Positions 15,348 through 25,800 of a stretch of 35,018 bases of DNA are shown here, piece by piece (positions within the stretch are counted from its first letter, which is position 1; every line of letters starts with the position of its first letter). The DNA comes from a virus, in IMG/VR virus record IMGVR_UViG_3300009151_000205, positions 1 through 35,018 of that record. The stretch is one strand, 5' to 3'. The position numbers and the translations under genes were made by a program. Under the pieces are notes generated by a model, which was not told the DNA's origin, searched no databases, and saw nothing but the letters and a program-made list of their open reading frames with translations.

Positions 15348-17170
15348 TGGCATCTAAGAAAATTAATTATACTGCATTAGATTTTGATGAACAGAAAACA
15401 AGCCTTCAGACGTTCCTTCAAGGGCAAACCATATTCTCAGATTATGATTTCGAAGGCTCAGGGTTATCTGTATTGTTAGATGTTTTAACTTACAATACTC
15501 ATTATAATGCAATCTATAATAACTTATCAATCAATGAAATGTTCCTTGATTCGGCTAGGAAAAGAAACAGTGTTGTTTCTATAGCAAAGGAATTGGGATA
15601 CACTCCTAATTCAGCTATTTGTGCAACAGCAACAGTTGATATAACTTTCAACTCCGTAACAGCTTCTTTATTTACCTTGCCTGCAAATACTCCGTTCAAT
15701 ACAATCGTAAATGGTGTAAACTATACTTTTTATAATGCATCAGCGTTGGCATCAGTTTCACCAGAAGTATCGCATACGTTTTCTAATGTAGTAATAACTG
15801 AAAAATCTAATCAGCTTTCGTTTAAATATACGGCAGCTTCAGGTGTTTCATATATTATTCCTAATCAATATGCAGATTTATCTACTTTATCTGTTACGAT
15901 TCAAGACAATATTAGCTCCTCTAACTTAACTACATTTACTCTTGCAGATAATATTGTTAATATTACAAACGCATCTACTGTATATTGGATTAAAGAAATT
16001 GATAATGGTTTATATGAATTAACTTTTGGGAATGGGATAATAGGGCTTGCGTTAGTTCCTGGTAATATAGTTTCTTTAAATTATTGTATATCAAGTTTAG
16101 GTGCTCCAAATGGCGCAAGAGTGTTTTCATATAACGGATCTTTACCGCAAGGCGTAACTACTTCAATCAGAACTACCTCAAAAGCAACAAATGGCTCAGG
16201 TTCAGAAGATATAGAATCTATTAGATTTAATGCACCAAGAGCTCATTCAGCCCAAAATAGGGGTGTGACGACAAGTGATTATAAGTCAATATTAATGTCA
16301 AACTTTCCTGATGCTCATTCAGTTTCAGTATGGGGTGGGGAAGATAATATACCTCCTGTTTATGGTAAGGTCTTTATATCAATCAAACCCAAATCTACAG
16401 ATATTTTAACGACGGCTCAAAAAAATTATATATTAAATACTCTATTGCCGTCTAAAAACGTTCTTACCGTATTTCCTGTTATCGTTGACCCAGAACACAT
16501 TAAAATAATGTTGACGACTACTGTTTATTTCAATCCTCTAAACACTATTAGAACACCAACCGACATACAAAATATGGTCCTTGGCACTATATTGAATTAT
16601 AATTCAACAGACCTTCAAGTATTTGACGGGGTGTTTAGGTATTCGCATGTAAGTAAATTGATTGACAGTTCAGAAGATTCGATAATCAATAATATTACAA
16701 CAGTTACTTTTAAGAGAGCAATAGCTCCAAAGTATAATATAATTGCTCAGTATTTTGTTAATCTAATAAATCCAATTTACAGCTCAGGCGTTGCAAATGA
16801 TAGTGTTTTGAGTTCAGGGTTTTATACGCCTGATAATAACTTTATCAATTATGTGGTTGATGATGGCATAGGCAATATACAATTATTTCACGTCAATGAA
16901 AATAATTTTAGAGTTTATACTAACCAAACATTAGGAACCGTAGATTATAACAAAGGCACAATATCGTTCAAAAACTTGAACATAACTTCTATAGTTGGTA
17001 ATGCATTTTATCTCTATATTAAACCTAGTTCAAATGATATCATATCTGCTTTAACGCAAATACTAGAAATTTCACAAGAAGATTTAAAGGTTAATGTTGT
17101 ATCAGATACATCATCTTCAGGAGATTTAAGGGGTGGTCAAAATTATACTTTTACTACAAGTAGATCATAA
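15347..17170 (+). CDS. 6: Baseplate wedge subunit gp6
   Basis: A 607-aa protein, slightly shorter than T4 gp6 (660 aa). Residues about 9-60 carry the family signature (TALDFDEQKTSLQTFLQGQ, DYDFEGSGLSVLLDVLTYNT), and the middle has the baseplate-J-like region (FNAPRAHSAQNRGVTTSDYKSI, then SVWGGEDNIPPVYGKVFISI). gp6 forms the continuous ring that joins baseplate wedges and rearranges on contraction. The gene is overlapped by gp25 upstream and its TAA shares a base with the next ATG, so 25-6-7-like are probably translated as one coupled block. Confidence 0.95.
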   Translation: MASKKINYTALDFDEQKTSLQTFLQGQTIFSDYDFEGSGLSVLLDVLTYNTHYNAIYNNLSINEMFLDSARKRNSVVSIAKELGYTPNSAICATATVDITFNSVTASLFTLPANTPFNTIVNGVNYTFYNASALASVSPEVSHTFSNVVITEKSNQLSFKYTAASGVSYIIPNQYADLSTLSVTIQDNISSSNLTTFTLADNIVNITNASTVYWIKEIDNGLYELTFGNGIIGLALVPGNIVSLNYCISSLGAPNGARVFSYNGSLPQGVTTSIRTTSKATNGSGSEDIESIRFNAPRAHSAQNRGVTTSDYKSILMSNFPDAHSVSVWGGEDNIPPVYGKVFISIKPKSTDILTTAQKNYILNTLLPSKNVLTVFPVIVDPEHIKIMLTTTVYFNPLNTIRTPTDIQNMVLGTILNYNSTDLQVFDGVFRYSHVSKLIDSSEDSIINNITTVTFKRAIAPKYNIIAQYFVNLINPIYSSGVANDSVLSSGFYTPDNNFINYVVDDGIGNIQLFHVNENNFRVYTNQTLGTVDYNKGTISFKNLNITSIVGNAFYLYIKPSSNDIISALTQILEISQEDLKVNVVSDTSSSGDLRGGQNYTFTTSRS

Positions 17171-18111
17171 TGACTATAAAAAAGCCTAAATTACCCACAT
17201 TAGTAGCAAGTCAACTTCCTGAATTTGTTCGGGAAGATTACCAAACATTTGTCACGTTTGTTAAAGCCTATTACGAGTATTTAGAGAATAACATTCTTGT
17301 TGATCTATATAAAGTTAGTGATGTTGATAGCACATTAGATTCTTTCTTACAATACTTTAAGAGTGAAGTTGCTTTAAACTTTCCAGCAACCCTGATAGAC
17401 GACAGGTTTCTTCTTCCTAAATTGAAAGAGTTGTATATATCAAAAGGCACTATAGCATCTTATAACTTATTGTTTAGAATATTATACAACAAAGAAATCA
17501 CCATCAAGCAACCTTCATCACAAATGCTTAGGGTTTCAGATGGTAAGTGGGTTCAAAATATCTCTATATTTGTGGATCTTAAAGTAGGTTCTTTTGATTC
17601 AGTAATAGGGAAAACAGCTAATATTGTATCTTCAGATAGAAACAATAGAAAGAATATTGTTGTGGTGGTAGATAACTACAAAACTACAGAGACTGCAGGA
17701 ATTTATGAAGTCGTTTTAATAAATAATTTTTTAGGGACATTTGAACAAGGCGATTTATTTAATTATGGCTCAAATGTATCTGGAGTTATAACAAATATTG
17801 TAAAACAGCAAGGTTATTATTCAAATAGTGATGGGTTTTTGAATAGTGATATGTATATACAGGACAGTAAATACTATCAAGCATTCTCTTATGTCATACA
17901 GATTGATGAGTTATTTGAATCTTACAAATCAGCAGTGAAAAATTTGATTCACCCTGCAGGAACAGAATTATTCGGTGAATACCATATAAATACTATTTTA
18001 GAGTTATCTGAAGACACCGACATCAATTTTGCAGAATTCTTATTGGGATTAACGACCGATGCTGGTCAATTAACTAACGAAAACGGTGATATACTTATTT
18101 TTGTGTTATAA
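17170..18111 (+). CDS. 7: Short gp7-like baseplate wedge protein
   Basis: A 313-aa protein in the place of gene 7, between gp6 and gp8. T4 gp7 is over 1000 aa, but this one appears to keep only the part resembling its C-terminal domain: an aromatic helix (PEFVREDYQTFVTFVKAYYEYLE, residues 17-39), a KGTIASYNLLFRILYNKEI block (92-110), a beta region (130-210) and a helix leading to NLIHPAGTELFGE (258-270). The assignment rests on gene order and remembered similarity to the T4 gp7 C-terminal region. A small GTFEQGD...SGVITNI motif (189-210) also appears in other proteins of this window. The end of the gene holds a late promoter for gp8. Confidence 0.75.
   Translation: MTIKKPKLPTLVASQLPEFVREDYQTFVTFVKAYYEYLENNILVDLYKVSDVDSTLDSFLQYFKSEVALNFPATLIDDRFLLPKLKELYISKGTIASYNLLFRILYNKEITIKQPSSQMLRVSDGKWVQNISIFVDLKVGSFDSVIGKTANIVSSDRNNRKNIVVVVDNYKTTETAGIYEVVLINNFLGTFEQGDLFNYGSNVSGVITNIVKQQGYYSNSDGFLNSDMYIQDSKYYQAFSYVIQIDELFESYKSAVKNLIHPAGTELFGEYHINTILELSEDTDINFAEFLLGLTTDAGQLTNENGDILIFVL
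17985..17999 (+). promoter_or_regulatory. T4-type late promoter inside the end of the gp7-like gene, for gp8
   Basis: TATAAATACTATTTT, a full match to the extended T4 late consensus, 166 bases before the gp8 ATG and within the final 45 codons of the gp7-like frame. The octamer sits over codons for I-N-T, so the protein constrains it little. It would let gp8 be made separately from the 25-6-7 block. Confidence 0.65.
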
Positions 18112-18157
18112 TAGCATCAGATAATTATATACTCTTACTATAAAATAAAGGGATACT

Positions 18158-19858
18158 ATGGCAAACTCATTGATAAAGACAACAGCCCATAATTCGTTTG
18201 CTGATTCGATTTATTCAGAAATAATGACAAGAACTTCAAGATATTATTATTTTTTAGGTAGAACTTTGCCTTGGGTAGATGAAGCAAACCCTCCTCCTAT
18301 TGTTGATTCTATAACATACGAAAGAGAATCTCGCAATGAAATCATTGCCTTTAAGGAAATCACTTCTTCTGATATATCTTATGTTATTCCAAGAATAGAT
18401 TGGACATTAAACACACCTTATGATAATTACGATGATCAGTATTCTTCAGAAATTCAAGGATTGAATTTAACGTCTGGTGGTTCAGGATACTTAACAACAC
18501 CAACCATTACTATTGGCGTTATCGTCCCAATCTCTCAGCTGATAACTGCTAATTCTCAATATTTTTATAATGGTTATTTGTATTCAGTGACTGCAGCAGG
18601 AACAAGCGGATCAAGCAATTCAGTTTTACTTAATGTAATTGGAAATACCTATACGCACGGCACCTCTGTTTTAACTTGCGTTGGTATTCAAGCAACAGCA
18701 ACTTGCTCAGTTGGAACTTCAGGCGTAAATAATCAAAAGGTAACAACAACTTCTATAGTCAATAGAGGGTTTGGATATACTACCGCCCCAACCGTAACTT
18801 TTTCTAGTGGAACAGCATCCGCAACAGCTGTGGTTAAACTAGGCAAATTAGAAAATACTAATTATTATGTTTATAGCGATTTAAATATCTATATTTGTGT
18901 AGACAATAATAACAAAGGCTTATCTACTATTGCTCCGTCCGGAATATCAAGCGGATATCTAAATACCTCTGATGGGTATATTTGGAAATATATGTCTACA
19001 GTTACATCAGATAACAAATTTCTAATAAATAATTTTATACCAGTCAATACCGTTTCTAAAAATTCGCCTATAACAATAAACCAATATTCTTTACAAGCTC
19101 AAACAGAAATTGCAACAGTGACGGGCAATATTTGTAGCTTAAAAATCGTTTCTGGTGGTTATGGATACTCTAATCCTACAATATCGATAATTGGTGATGG
19201 AACAGGAGCTACTGCTACTGCCACTATTACAGGTGGAGTAATTTCTAAAATATCCATTTCTAATAGAGGAACAAACTATAATTGGGCAAATATAGTAATA
19301 ACAGATTCTGCTGGAACTGGGGCAATAGCAAGAGCTATCGTATCTCCGTTTGGTGGTTTAGGGAAAGACCCAATCAATCATATTTCTTGCCGCCACTTAA
19401 TGTTTTATGCTAAAGTATCAGATAATACTAATCAAGGGCTAACTGTAACTAACGATTATAGACAAGTTGGTATAGTTAAGAACCCATTACAATATAATAC
19501 AGACCTAATCTTAACATCAAACTTTGCTACACCTTGTTGGAAAATTACTGCAACTTCAGCTATAAATTTAGGCATCGTGGCAGATTCTATTGTATCCTCA
19601 ACCATAAACTCAGTTACTTATAGATTTAGAGTTGTTTCCGTGTCGGGTTCTATCGTATTGTTAATACCTTTAGACAACGGTATACCAACATCAACTATGA
19701 CATTTTCATTAACACCATTGATAACTTTTATAGCCTCCACTGTAGTCCCACCCACAGTAAATAAATATTCTGGTGATTTATTATACTTGAGTAACGAAAC
19801 TGCCTTTGTTGCGACGAGCGAATCCCCTGCAGTTTTAAGAACTATAATTAAACTATAA
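18158..19858 (+). CDS. 8: Baseplate wedge subunit gp8, enlarged with glycine-rich inserts
   Basis: A 566-aa wedge protein, versus 334 aa in T4. The gp8 framework is recognisable: residues 1-85 (YYYFLGRTLPWVDE, then VIPRIDW), the TSDGYIWKYMSTV motif at 270-282 and the C-terminal RQVGIVKNPLQY at 435-446. Between these lie G-x-G-Y-x-x-x-P-T-x-x-x repeats at 107-120, 202-215 and 332-395, a type common in aquatic T4-like phage structural proteins and probably exposed beta loops. gp8 dimers bridge wedges and carry long-fibre attachment proteins in T4. A 46-base leader precedes it, with AAGGG ahead of the ATG, and a late promoter lies in the upstream gene. Confidence 0.88.
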   Translation: MANSLIKTTAHNSFADSIYSEIMTRTSRYYYFLGRTLPWVDEANPPPIVDSITYERESRNEIIAFKEITSSDISYVIPRIDWTLNTPYDNYDDQYSSEIQGLNLTSGGSGYLTTPTITIGVIVPISQLITANSQYFYNGYLYSVTAAGTSGSSNSVLLNVIGNTYTHGTSVLTCVGIQATATCSVGTSGVNNQKVTTTSIVNRGFGYTTAPTVTFSSGTASATAVVKLGKLENTNYYVYSDLNIYICVDNNNKGLSTIAPSGISSGYLNTSDGYIWKYMSTVTSDNKFLINNFIPVNTVSKNSPITINQYSLQAQTEIATVTGNICSLKIVSGGYGYSNPTISIIGDGTGATATATITGGVISKISISNRGTNYNWANIVITDSAGTGAIARAIVSPFGGLGKDPINHISCRHLMFYAKVSDNTNQGLTVTNDYRQVGIVKNPLQYNTDLILTSNFATPCWKITATSAINLGIVADSIVSSTINSVTYRFRVVSVSGSIVLLIPLDNGIPTSTMTFSLTPLITFIASTVVPPTVNKYSGDLLYLSNETAFVATSESPAVLRTIIKL

Positions 19859-19861
19859 ATA
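19854..19861 (+). promoter_or_regulatory. T4-type late promoter for the DUF4815 gene
   Basis: Perfect TATAAATA overlapping the stop codon of gp8 (TAA at 19856-19858), followed by TAATTA and 30 bases of leader before ATG 19892. Perfect octamer at the typical promoter-to-start spacing. Confidence 0.78.
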
Positions 19862-19891
19862 TAATTAAATACCAATTTAGGATAAAACAAG

Positions 19892-22800
19892 ATGCTTGAT
19901 TTTAACACAGAACCATATTTTAATGACTTTTCTGAAGATAACAAATTTTATTCTATTTTGTTTAGACCTTCTGTTGCAGTTCAAGCTAGAGAATTAAATC
20001 AGTTTCAAACCATTCTTCAAAATCAAATTTCTAGACATGGTTCTGCTATATTTAAAAATGGTGCTGTTGTTATTCCTGGCGAATTTGATATTAAACCTTC
20101 AATAGATTATTTAACTCTATCTAATATTGGAACTTCAATTACAGTTTCTAATTTGATAGGAACAACGATCATAAATGGTGTGGGTGTTACTGCTAAGGTT
20201 GTGCACGCAGTTGATGCTACTTTAGCAGACCCTGCCACATTATATCTTAGTTATATTAGTTCATCAACTTCAGGTGCTGAGACTAAAATATTTTCAAATC
20301 ACGATACGTTGACTTCAACAGATAGTTTATATGTTGGTATGATTTCTTCAGACGTTGCTTCTTCTGGGTTTGGTTCTATATCAACAATTAGGCGTGGTGT
20401 TTACTATGTTAATGGATATTTTGTATTATGCGACACTCAAACAGTCGTTTTAGATAAGTATTCAACAAATTCATCATATAAAGTTGGGTTTATTGTATCC
20501 GATTCAGTCAAAACTTCTGACGATATTGGTTATGATTCTTTATTAGATAATTCCCAAGGAAGTTCTAATTATTCAGCTCCTGGTGCTAACAGATATTATA
20601 TAGATTTAACATTAACTGCTTTGCCAATATTTACTGATAGTCCATCATTCATTGAATTAGGTCGCATAAAAGAAGAAATAATAGTTTCCACTACAGCAAT
20701 TACAGGCTATTCACAGTTAGAAAAAACTTTTGCAAGAAGAACCTATAATGAGTCTGGAGATTATACAGTTACGCCATTCCAAACGGATATAAGAGAACAT
20801 CGTAATAACGATAGAAAATCTTGGGTATCCTCAAACACCTACTTGACTGGCGACATAGTTTCTAATATAGTTTTAGGAACAACCTATTTCTATTCTGCGA
20901 TACACGATATGATTGCGGGAGCCGCAGTTCCTGTTCACACTTCAGGAATTGTAAACTATTGGGAACAAACAGCAAGTCCTTTATATAATAGAGGAATATA
21001 TTCACCTGATGTTGTTGCTCCAGATACAGTTGGAGATGCCTCAAAATTTGTAGTGGGGTTTGAACCTGGAAAGGCATACGTTCAAGGTTATGAAATAGAA
21101 AAGATTTCAACTTCTTATATTTCTATTGATAAACCTAGAGACCAAATTAACGATGTTGTAACAGATCCTTTAACGTCTATACCAACAACAGTAGGTAGTT
21201 TTGTTGAAGTGACTAAGGTATACAAGCTCCCTCCAATATTAGATGGTGGCGAAGTAGGTCTGTACGATTCGCTCGTTTCAACTAATGGAACGTTAGCAGG
21301 CAATAAAATAGGAACTTGCAATGTTAGTGGTATCCAATCAGAAAGTGGTACTGGTGAAAATACTTATTGTAAAATGTTTATCTACAATATTAAGTTAAAT
21401 GAAGGGAAAGATTTTGCCTTAAACGTAAAATCATTCTATAGTGCAAATTTTACTGCTAATGTCTCGCAAGACACATATTCCTTGTCTTTAGGAACCGTAT
21501 CGTATGCACAAGGTGCAATAAACAGCTTAACAGGCATTGGAACTACGTGGTATTCAGACCCCGATCCGTCTAAAAGATTGATCGCAAATGATTGGGTACA
21601 TTTTGGTGCGTATTCAGCACAAGTAGTATCTACCCCAACATCAGACGCGTCACTTACTATTTCTGCCGTAAACACCACAGGTTCAAGTGCAGGGACTAAT
21701 TTAGTTAAAATACAGACAAAAGTAAATGAACCAAATGGTGCTGTGTTAGTTTTTCCTTTACCACACTATGCAACAAAAACTATAGATAGCCAATCTTATC
21801 ATATTATTCAACAAGCCACTGTAGGTGGTATTACCACCACAGGTTCACCACCCAATAACACATTATCTATTTCTGTTTCTGCTGGAATTTTGTTGCCTGA
21901 TGCGTCTAACTATTATGTTCAAAATGGTTCTGGGATTTCTATTGGCGCAAATAATTTCACAGTAGTAGCAACAGGAAGTACAGCTAAATTAATTTTTGAT
22001 ACTGCTGTAACAGGAACTTATTCGGTATTTTGTACTGTAAATAAAACAAGCGTATCGGCTAGGAAAATCAAAACTTTAACTTCTGCATCACAAACCTATA
22101 CTCAAGCTAATGCAGCAGCAACTAAATTGACATTGAGTGATGCAGATTGTTATAAAATCGTTAATATAATGATGGGAGATACCGATATAACATCTTGGTA
22201 TGAATTCAATAATGGACAAAATGACTATTTTTATGATTATGGAAGTATATCATTAATTCCATCTTATCCTACACCATCATCAGCAATAACCGTAAATTAT
22301 CAATATTTCGCACACACCGCTGGTGATTTTTGTGATTTAGGGTCTTATACTAATATAGATTATTCTTTAATCCCTTTTTATAATGGCATTAATTTAAGAA
22401 ATGCTATAGATTTTAGACCAAACAAACAATCCTTTAATATGTATCTGCCTAAACGTGGATACAATATGAATGCAAATATTTCATATTATCTACCAAGACA
22501 AGATAAATTAGCTTTAGATATTTCAGGTAATTTCTTTAATATAGAGGGTTCATCTTCATTAAACCCAGGAATTCCAACCGACTCGTCTAACGGAATGACT
22601 TTAAATGTATTAAACATAGCACCTTATGTTTTTAATGTATTATCTGATGTAGAAGTATCAAAAGTTGAAAATAAAAGATACACTATGAGGGATATTGGTA
22701 AACTAGAAACTCGTATTAATAACCTTGAATACTATACTTCATTATCACTTTTAGAGCAAGAAACTTCTTCATTGAGCATATTAGATGATCAGGGGAATGA

Positions 22801-25800
22801 AAGATTTAAAAATGGGTTCATTGTTGATAATTTTACAGGACACAATATTGGAGATACTGCATCACCAGATTATTTGTGTTCTATTGATATGGTAGCTAAT
22901 GAGTTAAGACCCTTTGCCTCAATGGACAATATTAACCTAATAGTTGATACTAATAGTTCTAGCAATTATAAAATGTATGGTGACCTAGTTACTTTGCCAT
23001 TAGACCCTAGTACTCCTCACGTAGTTTTAGCTCAAAACACTTATGCGTCAAGGACTGAAAATATAAATCCGTTTGCAGTATTTACATTCTTAGGAAACGT
23101 AAATATAAACCCCTCTTCAGATGATTGGTTTGAGGTTAATAGACTTCCAGATATAATTACTAATGTTGAAGGTAATTATACAATAATGACTCAGATGGCA
23201 GCATCTTCTGGCGTATTAGGAACTGTTTGGAATTCTTGGCAAACTCAGTGGACTGGCACTCCATTAGTCACTAACACATATTCTGGTGCTTATGCTACAC
23301 AAGCAAAGAATTTAGGGCTAACAGGTCAAAAGTTTAGTGTATCTGCAGGGCTTAATACATCTATACATGGTTGGGATCTTAAGGCAGGTTCTTATTCTTT
23401 AGAGACTACGACCGCAACTCAAATAGGTCAATCAAGGTCAGGAATCAATACTGTCGCTGTTGCTAAAATTGATACGCAGCTTGTTGATGATAAAGTATTA
23501 TCAATTGCAGTTATTCCATATATCCGTTCAAGATATGTACTAATACAAGCAAAAGGATTAAAGCCTAACACAATATTTTATCCTTATTTTGATAACTTAA
23601 ATATTTCTTCACACTGTAGTGTTGCTAATGTTATAACCTATACTCCTGTATCTGGAGTATTCGATTCGCAAACTAATTCTGGAATTAATGCAGCTTTAGA
23701 TTCTGTAAGAACCATCTCAGGCGACACTCAAGTTTGTTTAAATATTGGTGACGTTATTGTTGGTGGTGTTTCTGGAAATAAAGCAGTTGTTGTCGGTAAA
23801 GAAAGAATTTTAAGTAGTGCCGGAGTTGCAACTTATATATTATACACTATCAACAAATCTGAATTGTCTAGTGGGGCGTTCATTGTCGGAGAAACTTTAA
23901 CAGGTTCTATTAGTAATGCAGTTGGTACTTTTGTATCGACTTCTGTTCCTACAGATTTTAAGACTGGTTCTACTGGCGACTTAAATATGTTATTTAAGAT
24001 CCCTAATACTGATGCAATGAGGTTTAGAACTGGCACTAGAGAACTTAAATTGATAGACAACTCTAATGCTAATGGCGCGTTTGAATCTAAGGGAGTTTCT
24101 AGTTATACTGCTTCTGGAACTATTCAAACTAAACAATCCAATATTTCTGCTACTAGGAATGTTGAGTTTGTGCAATCTCAGGTATCAGATAATCAAACTA
24201 TCACAAACACTACCAGCAAGGTAGTATCAGGAACGGCTTGGTATGATCCATTAGCGCAAACCTTTTTAGTTGATTGTTCAGGAGGAGCATTTTTATCTAA
24301 AATCGATTTGTTCTTTGCTTCTAAAGATAGCAATATCCCAGTATCTATTGAGATTAGAGAAGTTGTTAATGGGTTTCCAACAGCAGTTATTTTGCCATTC
24401 AGTAAAGTAGTTGTTAAATCAGAAGATGTTAATTTGTCTAGTAATTTAGTCAAAACTTGGGACGATGTAAGCTATCCAAAATACGATACTCCAACCACCA
24501 TCACATTCCCAAGCCCAGTTTATGTAAAAGATAAAACTGAATATGCGATAGTTCTAGTGAGCGATTCCGATAGCTATAAAGTTTGGATTTCACAAATGGG
24601 TGATCTAATTCCTGGTGGCGAAGGTAGTATTTCTAAGCAACCTTATTTAGGAGTTTTACTTAAGTCTCAGAATGCTTCTACGTGGACTGCTTCACAAGAC
24701 CAAGACTTAAAATTTACTTTATATAGAGCAAATTTTAATAAAAATGTTATTGGTAATTTGGTTTTAACTAATGATAACCTACCAAAAGTTACTTTGGTGA
24801 ATGACCCTATTCAAACATTATTAGGTTCTTCTACTGTGAGGGTTTGGCACAATAATCATGGATTTAATAGCAACGATCAAGTTACTTTAACAGGATCTTC
24901 ATCAACTGATGCTACTATAACCTCAGCTGTTTTGAATAATACTTTTACTGTATTGAACCCTAAACTAGATAGCTATACTATTGTGGTTTCTGCAGTAGCA
25001 ACAAAAACAGGGTATATTGGAGGTTCTAGTCTTAAAGCAACAAGAAGTGTTGTATACGAAACTCTACAACCTAATATAACTGAATTAAATTTTTCTGAAA
25101 CTAATATTAACTATTCTATAGTAACCACAGAATCGTCAAATAGCACTTCTAACGCTGAACTATCTTGCATAACTAACGATAATAATTATTTTTATACGCC
25201 TAAAGTAGTTAAGAGTGGAAGAAATGCAAATTTGCAAATGAAAGCTAAGTTGAAAACATCTAATTCTGCTTTATCGCCTATTATTGATACGCATAGTTGT
25301 TCTGCAGTGGCAGTAAGAAATAAGATAGATTCTCCAACAGAAGCAAATACTAATATTCCGTTGATAGATAACGTCACTATTTTATCTAGCGTTTCTTGTA
25401 CTTTATCTGGTAATACTTTAACAACTGGCGTTGATGCTAATAGAATCATACTAACTAGATGTATCGTAGGCTCTTATATAACTTTTACTGGGGCTTCAAC
25501 TAATTCTGCATCTAATGGTATTAAATTTTTAATAACTGGCGTGGATTATAGTTCTTCAGCCTCTAAAGGAACTTTGACATTATCTAATGCTAATTTTACT
25601 GCAGAAACTGTTAATTTAACCGTATCATACTATAATTCATTCTTTGATGAAATTACGCCTATGAGTAGTTCATCAACAAGTAAATACGTATCAAAAGCAA
25701 TAACTTTATCAAACCCATCTAATAGCCTTAGAGTTAGGTACGCAGTTTGTTGCCCAACAGAAGCAGATGTGTTTGTGTATTATAAAATTGGAACTAACCC

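Noticed and set aside
18137-18147. TATAAAATAAA just before gp8 as a promoter
   Set aside because: It has an extra A compared with the late octamer; the perfect extended match at 17985 is a better candidate.
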